DNA of 64,000 nt. Origin: Alteromonas_E sp965248545. GTDB lineage: Bacteria > Pseudomonadota > Gammaproteobacteria > Enterobacterales > Alteromonadaceae. Below, in pieces: positions 23,346 to 32,003 of the stretch (position 1 is its first letter; every line of letters starts with the position of its first letter). The translations under genes were made by a program, and so were the position numbers. The notes under the pieces are model-generated. The model searched no databases. It was not told where the DNA came from and was given only the letters and a program-made list of their open reading frames with translations. The DNA is taken from assembly GCA_965248545.1 (NCBI GenBank), contig OZ252110.1, positions 2,418,001 through 2,482,000 of the forward strand. Direction: 5' to 3'.

Positions 23346-24296
23346 TTAATATCCTTGTTCAAAATCTATTTGGTGTAACAGCGATTGTCGTTGCTGCCAG
23401 CGTTGATAGTTTTCACAAAATACGTGTATTACGTCCGCAGGATTGGAAATTGCTGCCGTATGCTGAGTGATCCAGATCTTATCGTGCTGCCAAAATGGGT
23501 GGTGTTCGGGGAGAGGTTCGGTTTCAAACACATCTAATACTGCAGCGCTGAGCTGTCCGCGGTTGAGAGCGTCCAATAAAGCGTGCTGTTCAATACTGTT
23601 ACCCCGTCCGGCGTTGATCAGAACACAGTGGTGCTTTAACTGGGAAAGAAACGCTCCGTTGATGAAGTGCGTAGTCGCCGGCGTGTCTGGCAGCAAGCAG
23701 ACTAGGTAGTCACACTGGCGCGCAAAATCTTGAGCCTGCTGCGCACTGTACATGGCATCGAACGCATGTTCGCTCTCGCCGCGTCTATTCAACCCGATGA
23801 TCCGCATGTCGAAACACTTCGCTAGCCCGATCAAATTAGCCGCGATATCACCAGCGCCCAGCACACCAAGACATTTCCCTCGTAGTGTGCTGACAGCAGG
23901 GGGCCGCCATTGCATAGGTTTAGCCCTCTGGCGACTATCAACGCGTGGATGAAATGCATCTACATTACGACTGAAGTGCAGTAGGTAGGTGGCCACGTAT
24001 TCACGCATCGTATGGCCAAAAATGCCTTTAACCGCAGTGAGCGTATAGTCAGTTTTACTGTGTTTAATCAGTGGGGCATTGCCAGCCCACGTCGATTGGA
24101 GCCATTGCAAACGCGGACAATCCTGGATTATTTGGGCTGCGAGGTCGGGTTCACTCAACAGCATGCTCACCTGGTCGACACGGACATCGGCGGGGTCATC
24201 TGTCACTTGTTCGACGACAAGACCGGTTGGCGATAGGGCTTCCAATAGCTTGGCGTACGTCTGAGCATCTCGGCTCAAAATCGTTAGATGATTCAT
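23346..24296 (-). CDS. D-2-hydroxyacid dehydrogenase
   Basis: 316 residues. The NAD-binding Rossmann part contains GKCLGVLGAGDIAANLIGLAK (about 143-165) and the catalytic region shows NAGRGNSIEQHALLDALNRG, VLDVFETEPLPEHHPFW and TQHTAAIS with the general-acid His. This is the GhrA-like branch of 2-hydroxyacid dehydrogenases, which reduce glyoxylate, hydroxypyruvate or other 2-oxo acids with NAD(P)H. Substrate cannot be set from sequence. Probable operon with the secreted protein downstream. Confidence 0.9.
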   Translation of the reverse strand: MNHLTILSRDAQTYAKLLEALSPTGLVVEQVTDDPADVRVDQVSMLLSEPDLAAQIIQDCPRLQWLQSTWAGNAPLIKHSKTDYTLTAVKGIFGHTMREYVATYLLHFSRNVDAFHPRVDSRQRAKPMQWRPPAVSTLRGKCLGVLGAGDIAANLIGLAKCFDMRIIGLNRRGESEHAFDAMYSAQQAQDFARQCDYLVCLLPDTPATTHFINGAFLSQLKHHCVLINAGRGNSIEQHALLDALNRGQLSAAVLDVFETEPLPEHHPFWQHDKIWITQHTAAISNPADVIHVFCENYQRWQQRQSLLHQIDFEQGY

Positions 24297-24379
24297 TTTA
24301 AAAAACGTTATTACATTCTCGTTTAGTGTGCACGAGTAAAGAATTCTTTCCTAGTAGTAAAAGCACAAATTGCACTTTG

Positions 24380-24408
24380 TTGAATATAAATCGTTAAAAG
24401 TGTAAATA
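24380..24408 (+). promoter_or_regulatory. Putative promoter of the PLP enzyme gene
   Basis: TTGAAT (24380-24385), 17 bases, TAAATA (24403-24408), in a strongly AT-rich 150-base divergent gap; it ends 41 bases before the ATG. Tentative. Confidence 0.35.
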
Positions 24409-24449
24409 TAACGAATAAAATTCGAATAATTGGTGTTTAGGAAACGGTA

Positions 24450-26249
24450 ATGAGTACATCAACACAACAAGAACAATCACTCGCTCACGCTAAGCTATTG
24501 TCGCCGAAGCGAAATTCCACCAAAGCTGAGTCAGTCCAGCAACTAGTCGCAGAGCAATTGGCGCATTTTGGCATCGATGCAAATACCGAATATGGTCAGG
24601 CGCTGTCGGCAGCAGCAGAGCACCTATATCAAAGTCAGTCAGATGTGATGAAATTGTGGGAAGTCACGCAACAGACGTTATCCGAGATTGGTCAACAAGA
24701 AAAAGTGGCATACTTTAATGCGAAAAAATTCTTGTCATTCCAGATAGCTAAAATCTTAGATTCGCTACAAAATCCATTCCGCGCGACTTATCAAAGCTTA
24801 TCAGGAGAAGATACTTCAGCGAACAAATCACATTATCCTCTGTTTGATAATGTCACCGCATTATTTTCTGCTACACCGGTGGTTGTGCGCACTGCAACCT
24901 ATGTCTATGCCTGCACAGAGTGGGTAGACGACGCATTTCAAGGTAAGGAATTTACGCACCAAATCTATACACGGCTACTGAATCCGACCAATATTTCGTT
25001 AGCGAATGCGATTGTTGATATGGAGGCGGGTCAAAATGCTTCGGAGTACCTCGCGTGGAACTTCAACTCGGGAATGGCAGCTATTGACGCTCTGTTGTCG
25101 AACGTGCTCACACACGGTGATGTGCTCGTCGTATCTCGCAATGTTTACGGTGGAGTATTCCAACTTTTGCATGATTACTTTGCCCGACAGAATCGTATGG
25201 ATATCCAATTGGTCTGGTTTGATGGCTACGATGAAGCGTCTTTCACCCAGTGTATCGAGCAAGCGAAATCGGACCATGCTGAGCGCTTGGCCAATGGCAA
25301 TGAGTTGCATGTGTACATTGAATCACCGTGCAACCCACATGGTTTTGTGTTGGATGTACCGGCAATTTGTCGCGTTGCGCACCAGCACAATGCGCTAGTA
25401 ATGCTGGATAGCACATTAGCCACGCCAGTATTGGCACAGCCCTTACAACATGAAGATAAACTCTCTCGCCCCGACTATGTGGTACACAGTTATACCAAAG
25501 ATATCTGTGGTACAGGTGCTACAACTGCTGGTGTGGTTATTGGCGAAGCCTATCGCATGTTCCAGTCTAAAGGTGACTGCGTAAACGGGTGGGACTGGTC
25601 ACGCACGATGTTCTGGGATGTCTATTACATCAAAGGCGCATTCCTAGATTCAGAAAAAGCGTTCGACGTATTGACCGGCATGAAAACCTTACCGCAACGC
25701 ATCATGAATAAAGTGATCAATACGCAAGTATTCACCCGATTCTTAGCCTCACACCCGTCATTCAACGTCAACTGCAATGCATTGGATGATCACGCAAACG
25801 CAGATATTCGAGCACGTACCATGAATCATGGTTGGTCTTGCAGTTTGTTCACCGTGGATATGGAGTCTGCGCACTTGGATCGCGATACCTTTGTTCGATT
25901 CTTCGATGCCCTAGAGCCTGCATTTGGCCACCAGGTAAGTATTGGTCAAACTAACACCATCATTCTCTGCCCAGCGCTGACGTCGCACAGCGAGCTAAGT
26001 CGTGAAGAACAAGTTAAAGCGCAAATTTTTATGACAACGATGCGGATTGCGATGGGGACTGACAACGTGAAGTCGCTGATTGCGCACTTTATCAGTGCCG
26101 CAAAGCTACATATAGACCCAGTGGTTCCGGGATTTTCAGAGCAGTTTATGTCGGCCGACGCGATAGACGCCATGTTCACTGAAGTGGCGATGCGCGTTAC
26201 CCAACAGCACTATGACGCGTTACCTAACATGAAATCATTGATGTCCTAG
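24450..26249 (+). CDS. Long PLP-dependent trans-sulfuration-family enzyme
   Basis: 599 residues, about 200 more than usual Cys/Met-metabolism PLP enzymes. Residues 1-130 form a helical extension; the fold-type I PLP domain begins around 190 with NFNSGMAAIDALLSNVLTHGD (cofactor phosphate region), then YIESPCNPHGFVLDV and the Schiff-base Lys350 in HSYTKDICGTGATTAG. The C-terminal part is also longer than normal. The family includes cystathionine gamma-synthase/lyase, methionine gamma-lyase and O-acetylhomoserine sulfhydrylase; the substrate here is unknown. Single gene followed by a hairpin. Confidence 0.85.
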   Translation: MSTSTQQEQSLAHAKLLSPKRNSTKAESVQQLVAEQLAHFGIDANTEYGQALSAAAEHLYQSQSDVMKLWEVTQQTLSEIGQQEKVAYFNAKKFLSFQIAKILDSLQNPFRATYQSLSGEDTSANKSHYPLFDNVTALFSATPVVVRTATYVYACTEWVDDAFQGKEFTHQIYTRLLNPTNISLANAIVDMEAGQNASEYLAWNFNSGMAAIDALLSNVLTHGDVLVVSRNVYGGVFQLLHDYFARQNRMDIQLVWFDGYDEASFTQCIEQAKSDHAERLANGNELHVYIESPCNPHGFVLDVPAICRVAHQHNALVMLDSTLATPVLAQPLQHEDKLSRPDYVVHSYTKDICGTGATTAGVVIGEAYRMFQSKGDCVNGWDWSRTMFWDVYYIKGAFLDSEKAFDVLTGMKTLPQRIMNKVINTQVFTRFLASHPSFNVNCNALDDHANADIRARTMNHGWSCSLFTVDMESAHLDRDTFVRFFDALEPAFGHQVSIGQTNTIILCPALTSHSELSREEQVKAQIFMTTMRIAMGTDNVKSLIAHFISAAKLHIDPVVPGFSEQFMSADAIDAMFTEVAMRVTQQHYDALPNMKSLMS

Positions 26250-26258
26250 TGAAAGTCG

Positions 26259-26287
26259 CTGCGTTGCCGATAACTAAGGCAACGCAG
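26259..26287 (+). terminator. 10-bp hairpin after the PLP enzyme gene
   Basis: CTGCGTTGCC (26259-26268) pairs exactly with GGCAACGCAG (26278-26287) around a 9-base loop. There is no U-run after it; a weak terminator or 3'-end stabiliser between the PLP gene and the SRPBCC gene. Confidence 0.45.
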
Positions 26288-26327
26288 TATGCTTGTGTTG
26301 CTCTAACGCAAGTCAACCGGAGCTTTT

Positions 26328-26762
26328 ATGAGTCAGTTATCCCTCACGGTCAGTTTGAATGGGCCTGTTTCGTCAGTGTTTGAAGCATTTGTATTACCCG
26401 AAAAGCTTATTCAGTGGTTTGCACCGGGCGAAGTATTCGTGGCCCAAGTTATGTCTGACTTTCAAGAAGGCGGACGCTATACATTGACCATGCAAGAGCC
26501 CAGCGGACAACAGTATCAACTTGTCGGTGAGTATTTAGCGATAGAGCAAAATGCGCATATCCGATATTCGTGGGCGTGGATGGATAACGAAGAAGAAACG
26601 GTCATGAGTATCGTTGACATTGTGTTTGTGTCTGTCAACGATACAACCACCGAAGTGACATTAACACATTCGGGTTTTGCGAATGACGATGAGCGTGACC
26701 AACATCAATACGCATGGATTGCATGCCTTGAGAAGTTGTCACGCTTGACGCTGTCTGACTAG
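26328..26762 (+). CDS. SRPBCC/AHSA1-type START-like protein
   Basis: 144 residues with the AHSA1 pattern: VFEAFVLPEKLIQWFAPGE near the N-terminus, FQEGGRYTLTM in the middle, and a Trp-Ile-Ala-Cys-Leu-Glu-Lys-Leu C-terminal helix. It forms a hydrophobic ligand-binding cavity; members bind lipids or polyketide-like ligands or act as stress proteins. No enzyme residues stand out. Its stop overlaps the convergent OYE gene end by 4 bases. Confidence 0.85.
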   Translation: MSQLSLTVSLNGPVSSVFEAFVLPEKLIQWFAPGEVFVAQVMSDFQEGGRYTLTMQEPSGQQYQLVGEYLAIEQNAHIRYSWAWMDNEEETVMSIVDIVFVSVNDTTTEVTLTHSGFANDDERDQHQYAWIACLEKLSRLTLSD

Positions 26763-27844
26763 CCTTGATACGCGGGGTAATCCGTATACCCTTTGGCACC
26801 ATCGGTGTACCAGTAGGTCATGTCGTCGGCAGCAGCCAGAGGCCAGTTATTTTGTAAACGCTGAGGCAAGTCTGGATTACTGATATACGGTCGCCCAAAA
26901 GCGATTAAATCAGCACTACCATTGCCAACCGCTGATTCTGCGGTCGCAAAGTCATAGCCGCAGTTGCCAATCAACAGCCCATCAAATAGTGGTCTGAAAT
27001 CCCCTAACGTCATGGCTTCACCGCGTTCGTGGAATCCAAATGCGAGACCATCCATAACGTGCAGATAACCCAGTTTATAGGCATTTAGCTTTTTCGCGAC
27101 ATAGGTAAATAGTTCACGATAGTCGTCGCTCCCCATGTCATTAAATACACCATTCGGTGAGATACGTGCTCCAACGTTTTCAGCTGGGAAGACTGTGAGT
27201 ACCGCTTCAGTGATGCGCTCCAATAAACGCGTGCGATTCTCAATGCTACCGCCGTATTCATCATCACGTTGATTGCTGCGACCATCTAAAAATTGATTGA
27301 TCAGATAGCCATTGGCGGCGTGGATCTCAACCCCATCGAATCCGGCATTTTTGGCGTTTAACGCTGCAAGTCGGTAATCTTCTACCGTATGATCAATTTG
27401 CTCTATGGTCATTGCTTGTGGTGTTTCGTAATCCTTCTTTCCTTCAGGAGTGTGAATCTGGTCACCGGCGAGTTTGACGGCCGAGGCTGAAACGGGTAAC
27501 TCTCCGTTGTGGAAATCACTATGTGAAGCGCGCCCAGTATGCCAAAGCTGCAGAACAATCTTACTGCCTCGTTTATGCACAGCGTCAGTGACCTTTCGCC
27601 AGCCGTCGACCATTTCGCCTGTGTATATACCTGGGGCGTTGACCCAGCCATTTCCTTTCGGTGACACACTGGTGGCCTCAGTCACCAGTAAACCAGCGGT
27701 TGCTCGTTGAGCATAGTATTCGGCCATCAGGTCGTTTGGAACTCGGTCAGCACCGGCGCGACCTCGGGTCAGTGGGGCTAATACGAAACGGTTTTTCAGC
27801 GGTTCACCCGCAAAATTGATTGAATTGAATAAAGTGTTAGACAC
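26759..27844 (-). CDS. Old Yellow Enzyme family ene-reductase (NemA-like)
   Basis: 361 residues, the full length of OYE-family NADH:flavin oxidoreductases. FMN-barrel motifs: FVLAPLTRGRA near the N-terminus, LQLWHTGRASH, GFDGVEIHAANGYLINQFLDGRSNQRDDEYGG with the His/Asn substrate pair, and LIAFGRPYISNPDLPQRL near the end. It reduces activated C=C bonds, N-ethylmaleimide, nitro compounds and glyoxal-type electrophiles. In E. coli nemA is controlled by NemR; here the NemR-like operators are 20 kb away and I see none upstream of this gene. Confidence 0.95.
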   Translation of the reverse strand: MSNTLFNSINFAGEPLKNRFVLAPLTRGRAGADRVPNDLMAEYYAQRATAGLLVTEATSVSPKGNGWVNAPGIYTGEMVDGWRKVTDAVHKRGSKIVLQLWHTGRASHSDFHNGELPVSASAVKLAGDQIHTPEGKKDYETPQAMTIEQIDHTVEDYRLAALNAKNAGFDGVEIHAANGYLINQFLDGRSNQRDDEYGGSIENRTRLLERITEAVLTVFPAENVGARISPNGVFNDMGSDDYRELFTYVAKKLNAYKLGYLHVMDGLAFGFHERGEAMTLGDFRPLFDGLLIGNCGYDFATAESAVGNGSADLIAFGRPYISNPDLPQRLQNNWPLAAADDMTYWYTDGAKGYTDYPAYQG

Positions 27845-27935
27845 TGCTGTCTCCTAGCGTGTTTGATCGTAGTGATACAAACTAATATGGGCATAGGGCG
27901 GCGCTGTTCAACGAAAAAAAATAGTATTACTTAGA

Positions 27936-27970
27936 ACAAAAAAGCAACAGGCACTGTCTAGTGCCTGTTG
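27936..27970 (-). terminator. Intrinsic terminator of pepA (minus strand)
   Basis: CAACAGGCACT (27945-27955) pairs exactly with AGTGCCTGTTG (27960-27970) around a GTCT loop. Read on the minus strand the hairpin is followed by CTTTTTTG, a good U-tract, so it ends transcription of the aminopeptidase gene, whose stop lies 33 bases earlier. Confidence 0.88.
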
Positions 27971-28002
27971 GATTGGAAATGAATCGAGCTGTTCAGAAGG
28001 GC

Positions 28003-29556
28003 TTATTTTGCCTCTTTATTGCGCAGTAGCTGGTCCATAAAACGAACCCCCCAACCTGCGGCACCCTTAGGAGTGACGTCTGTGGACTCAGTCAGATAGT
28101 CCACACCGGCAATGTCCAAGTGAACCCAAGGTAATGACTCATCTATAAATGTTCCTACAACAGCAGCACCTATACTTGCGCCAGGATTCCCCGCGCCTGA
28201 ATTTTTGATATCGGCTATATCTGAGCCGATTTGTTTGAAGTGATTGGGGTGCAAAGGCAACGGCCATACATGCTCACCCGCTTGTTCACCGACCGCCATC
28301 ATTTCTTGTGATAGCGCAAAGTCTCGTGTAATGACGGCAGCATATTCATCACTCAAGGCTCGCAGTGCTGAACCAGTAAGTGTTGCAATATTTAACAACA
28401 TCGTTGGTGTATATTTTTGTTGTGCATAGGTCACTGCATCCGCCAGAATTAAGCGGCCTTCAGCATCGGTGGAGATTATTTCAATACTTGTTCCGTGCAT
28501 GGTTTGTAGTACATCACCCGGTCGAATTGCATCCTCCGCGGGCATATTTTCGGCAAGCGGCATTAACCCGACTACATTGACTTTCGCTGCGCGTTTCGCA
28601 ACTGCTAGCATGGTGCCTGCAACCGCCGCAGCGCCTGATAGGTCTGACTTCATTGCCCACATACCGTTGTTCGGCTTTAGGCTTATTCCACCAGTATCAA
28701 ACGTAATGCCTTTACCGACTAAAGCGATTGGCGCGCCATCATCTTCTGCGCCGTTATATTTGATAACCAGCAATCTTGGCTCGTGTATCGAGCCCTGGCC
28801 GACACCGAGCAAAGCGCCCATGTTGTGCTTTTCCATGTCGCGAACATCTAATACATCGATCTCAACATTATCGACGCCCTTAAACAGTTTTCTTACCCGC
28901 TCGACAAACAACGCCGGATAAAGGCTCTTGCCCGGTTCGCTGGACATATTGCGTGCGAGATAGACACCCTGAGCAAGGTGTTGGAAGTCGCTCTCATATA
29001 GGCTGCTGGCTTGCGGCGCAGCATCGTGAACCAAACTGATATGTAAATTATCGGGCTGGTTTTCAGCACGCTTATACTGGCTGAAACTGTAGCCACGTAA
29101 TTTTGCGCCCAGACCGAGGAGGGCCAATTGGTTTTGTGTAATGCTTGGCACATCAACAACCACGGTTAAGTCGCCCTTTGTGTCATGTTGTTGCAGCCAC
29201 GCCAGCATTTTACCACCTAGATTTTGCCAATCTGGCGCAGTACTACCAGCGTCCGGATTTAGCCATTTAACTAAGACGCGTTGGTAGGGGGCGACACCGT
29301 AAAGCACAACGCCGTTTGGGTTTTCCTTAAAATTACTGATTTGTGCTAGTTGGCGGGTCAATTCGCCACCTGATGCTTGGTCAATCGCGGTAACCTTCGG
29401 GCCTAATTGGTTGGCATCACTGATGACAATGGCAATATCTGTTTGGTTTTGTGTGGGGCCGGTTGAAAATGACACTTCTACCGTTCCTTGAGCCGCCACA
29501 CTATATGTGAGAGCCAAACCAATAATGAGCTGGCCGACTCGTTTAATAGTCAACAT
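28003..29556 (-). CDS. pepA: Exported M17 leucyl aminopeptidase
   Basis: 517 residues with an N-terminal signal peptide (1-22, SVA-AQG), which is unusual because E. coli PepA is cytoplasmic. The C-terminal M17 catalytic domain contains VGKGITFDTGGISLKPN, MKSDLSGAAAV and NTDAEGRLILADAVTYAQ, the binuclear metal-site motifs, with bicarbonate/Lys-type surroundings. It should release N-terminal residues from peptides in the periplasm or outside. It stands alone, with its own terminator. Confidence 0.93.
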   Translation of the reverse strand: MLTIKRVGQLIIGLALTYSVAAQGTVEVSFSTGPTQNQTDIAIVISDANQLGPKVTAIDQASGGELTRQLAQISNFKENPNGVVLYGVAPYQRVLVKWLNPDAGSTAPDWQNLGGKMLAWLQQHDTKGDLTVVVDVPSITQNQLALLGLGAKLRGYSFSQYKRAENQPDNLHISLVHDAAPQASSLYESDFQHLAQGVYLARNMSSEPGKSLYPALFVERVRKLFKGVDNVEIDVLDVRDMEKHNMGALLGVGQGSIHEPRLLVIKYNGAEDDGAPIALVGKGITFDTGGISLKPNNGMWAMKSDLSGAAAVAGTMLAVAKRAAKVNVVGLMPLAENMPAEDAIRPGDVLQTMHGTSIEIISTDAEGRLILADAVTYAQQKYTPTMLLNIATLTGSALRALSDEYAAVITRDFALSQEMMAVGEQAGEHVWPLPLHPNHFKQIGSDIADIKNSGAGNPGASIGAAVVGTFIDESLPWVHLDIAGVDYLTESTDVTPKGAAGWGVRFMDQLLRNKEAK

Positions 29557-29701
29557 TCGTCTCTCCTGATTACAAAATTGCGCTTCATACTACGCATTCC
29601 TGTAGCCAAGAAAATCTGATTAAAATGAGACTATGATCAGGTTTATTGGATGTTACGGATGGTTTTCAAAGGCCTGATACCGCTATGCAGCCAAAACTAA
29701 C

Positions 29702-29730
29702 AATAAAGGCAGCGCAGGGCTGCCTTTATT
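29702..29730 (-). terminator. Terminator after the DUF4136 gene (minus strand)
   Basis: AATAAAGGCAG (29702-29712) and CTGCCTTTATT (29720-29730) pair exactly around a 7-base loop; the minus-strand exit is TTTATTGTTAG. It lies 28 bases past the lipoprotein gene stop. AT-rich ends make it partly bidirectional. Confidence 0.75.
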
Positions 29731-29757
29731 ATAAAGATAACAAAGATGCTAAAACGC

Positions 29758-30309
29758 TTACTGTGGCGGGAAGTCAGCGACCATTGCTTCCACCACGACT
29801 TTGATTTTGGCTTCGCGCTCTTCAGGTGTGAGGTATTTGGACAGAGTGTTTGCCGCATTGCTGCTCCAAACGACCGTTTTTGCTTTATTGTCGATAATAT
29901 CCATCGCCAGTGTACCTACTTTGTATTCACGCACTCGAGTCGTCGGCACATGGGCAGGGTGATAAGGGCCATACCACCAAAAAGGACGAATACCCCATGT
30001 TGTATAGTAGGTATCAACATCGATGCGCTTTTCGTAGCTGGTATGGAAAGCGACCAAAAAATCAGCGCTCTCAGCATCGGTTAATGCATGGCCTTTCGCT
30101 TGCAATGTTGCGCTGATGGCGTCTTTCACGCGCTTGTTCAGAAGCGTGGTTACCGTCTCGGTAGAGGTGTGTGCTGGTGCAAACGCAAAAGACTGCAAAT
30201 GACCGAAACTCGCATTGGTATCATAGTCAGTGTTCACTCGTGGGACGGAGCTACAAGCCGACAGAATAAGGGCGGCACAGGAAACAACAAGTAAGCGGAT
30301 AGAATGCAT
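29758..30309 (-). CDS. DUF4136 outer-membrane lipoprotein
   Basis: 183 residues from the ATG at 30309, chosen because it places a lipoprotein signal (ILSAC-SS lipobox) at the usual depth and is preceded by AGAGG; an in-frame ATG 24 bases upstream is less likely. The mature part has the DUF4136 pattern: VNTDYDTNASFGHLQSFAF, a Trp-rich WWYGPYHPAH middle and VREYKVGTLAMDIID. Function unknown; likely anchored in the outer membrane because the residue after Cys is Ser, not Asp. Confidence 0.88.
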   Translation of the reverse strand: MHSIRLLVVSCAALILSACSSVPRVNTDYDTNASFGHLQSFAFAPAHTSTETVTTLLNKRVKDAISATLQAKGHALTDAESADFLVAFHTSYEKRIDVDTYYTTWGIRPFWWYGPYHPAHVPTTRVREYKVGTLAMDIIDNKAKTVVWSSNAANTLSKYLTPEEREAKIKVVVEAMVADFPPQ

Positions 30310-30388
30310 TGAAAAAACCTCTAGATTAAACATCGGTTAGTAACAACTAGGACCGGCAAAAAGGGTAATTAGTTCAGGTACTTTGTCT

Positions 30389-30859
30389 CTAATAATGGGG
30401 TAAACGACTACTGTGTTGTACATCATATACTAATGCGGTTTCAACATGGTTCACTTCATCGCGCGCTGTAATCGTATCAAATACGAAATCTCGCAGGTGA
30501 AGGGCATTGGGCACACTGACATGCAATAAGAAGTCGTTTTCGCCTCCGGTGTGATACACACTCACAACTTCTGTCGTATCCACTAAAGCCTGTTGAAAGC
30601 CGGCAATTGTATCCCGGTCGTGATGGGCTAAACGTACGGCAACCATTGCTTGAATATGACCACCAAGTGCCTCTGGGTTAACCTTTAACAAGTGATGTTG
30701 AATAACCCCTTGTTGATACAGGCGCTTTACGCGTTCATGGCATGAAGACGCTGCCATGCCTACATGGCTCGCTAAGCTTTTGTTGTTGATCGTGGGATCC
30801 GCATACATTCTGGCCAGTATGTCAATATCAATGGGGTCTAGCTTAACGTTGGTATTCAT
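30389..30859 (-). CDS. Lrp/AsnC-family transcription regulator
   Basis: 156 residues from the ATG at 30859; an open frame reaching 30925 overlaps anmK and is not family sequence. The N-terminal helix-turn-helix (about 8-60, with SLASHVGMAASSCHERVKRL) is followed by an AsnC/RAM ligand-binding domain with GGENDFLLHVSV. Such proteins sense amino acids and act locally or globally. It lies 10 bases after anmK and is probably read with it, which is an unusual partner for an Lrp gene. Confidence 0.92.
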   Translation of the reverse strand: MNTNVKLDPIDIDILARMYADPTINNKSLASHVGMAASSCHERVKRLYQQGVIQHHLLKVNPEALGGHIQAMVAVRLAHHDRDTIAGFQQALVDTTEVVSVYHTGGENDFLLHVSVPNALHLRDFVFDTITARDEVNHVETALVYDVQHSSRLPHY

Positions 30860-30869
30860 GCTCGCCACT

Positions 30870-31997
30870 TTAGTCTGGTAAATACATTGCGCCCAGAATA
30901 GCAGGTCTGCTCGCTCCGGTAACACTGGGCATATTTCCAGGCAAACGCAAACAGTACTGACGGGCTAACCATGCGAAAGCAAGCGCTTCAACATGCATAG
31001 GATCGACACCCATCGCAGCAGTCGAGCTTATTTCGCTATGGGGTAAGCGCTGCTGAAACTGCTGCATCATGTGATCATTGTAGACACCGCCGCCGCACAC
31101 CAAAACTTGTTCTACGTGACTGAGTTTATCAATTTGTGCGGCAACACTCTCAACTGTAAGGCCGACCAAACTGGCTTGAATATCTGCAGCCGTATAGTTG
31201 TCTAACTGACTGTTATTACTTAGCCATTGTCGACTGAAATACTCTTTACCTGTGCTCTTTGGCGCATCTAGATGGAAGTATTCGTCGTTTAGCCAACTCT
31301 CTAAAAGCGTTTGTTGCACGTTGCCAGACGCTGCCCATTGGCCACCTTCATCATAATGTCCTTGGTGATGCTCCTGATACCAAGCGTCAACTAATGTATT
31401 TGCAGGGCCTGTATCGTAGCCCCAGATGGGGTCATCAGTGCCGGCAGGTAGAATGGTGATATTGGCAATACCGCCCAGATTTAATACGACTTGGCTTACC
31501 TTTGACTGGTTGAGATATGCTGCATGAAACGCGGGAGCGAGCGGAGCGCCCTGGCCTCCAAGCGCGAGATCCTTACGACGAAAGTCAGCAACAACGGGAA
31601 TACCGGTGTGCGCAGCAATGCGATTTGGATCGCCAATTTGTAGCGTAAAAGCACTGTCAGCAAAGGAAGCAATGCCAACCGGGCGATGGCGAATCGTTTG
31701 GCCGTGAGCCCCAATAGCGCTGATGCGATCTGGCGAAACGCCCGTACTGTTTAGCAAGTCTTGTACGACATCCACACAGATATTCGCAACACCATTATCG
31801 ACGACCCCCCAATGCTCAACTTCATTGTCGCCGGGCACACTCATCTGTTGGAGCATGTTTAATAGGGGTTTAGGGTAGGGTCGGTGAGCGTGCCCAAGAC
31901 TTTGGACGCCGTGCGTAGAAAAATCTGCGAGTACAGCATCGACACCATCCATACTGGTGCCAGACATTAAGCCAATATAGAGATTTTGATTTGCCAT
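30870..31997 (-). CDS. anmK: Anhydro-N-acetylmuramic acid kinase AnmK
   Basis: 375 residues starting YIGLMSGTSMDGVDAVL, the AnmK ATP-phosphate motif, with GQTIRH, VVADFRRKDLALGGQGAPL and VCGGGVYN. It phosphorylates and opens 1,6-anhydroMurNAc from recycled peptidoglycan, giving MurNAc-6-phosphate in the cytoplasm. The upstream M23 endopeptidase gene, 6 bases away, also works on peptidoglycan; the anmK-M23-tyrS neighbourhood is common in gammaproteobacteria. Confidence 0.97.
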   Translation of the reverse strand: MANQNLYIGLMSGTSMDGVDAVLADFSTHGVQSLGHAHRPYPKPLLNMLQQMSVPGDNEVEHWGVVDNGVANICVDVVQDLLNSTGVSPDRISAIGAHGQTIRHRPVGIASFADSAFTLQIGDPNRIAAHTGIPVVADFRRKDLALGGQGAPLAPAFHAAYLNQSKVSQVVLNLGGIANITILPAGTDDPIWGYDTGPANTLVDAWYQEHHQGHYDEGGQWAASGNVQQTLLESWLNDEYFHLDAPKSTGKEYFSRQWLSNNSQLDNYTAADIQASLVGLTVESVAAQIDKLSHVEQVLVCGGGVYNDHMMQQFQQRLPHSEISSTAAMGVDPMHVEALAFAWLARQYCLRLPGNMPSVTGASRPAILGAMYLPD

Positions 31998-32003
31998 GCT
32001 GGC

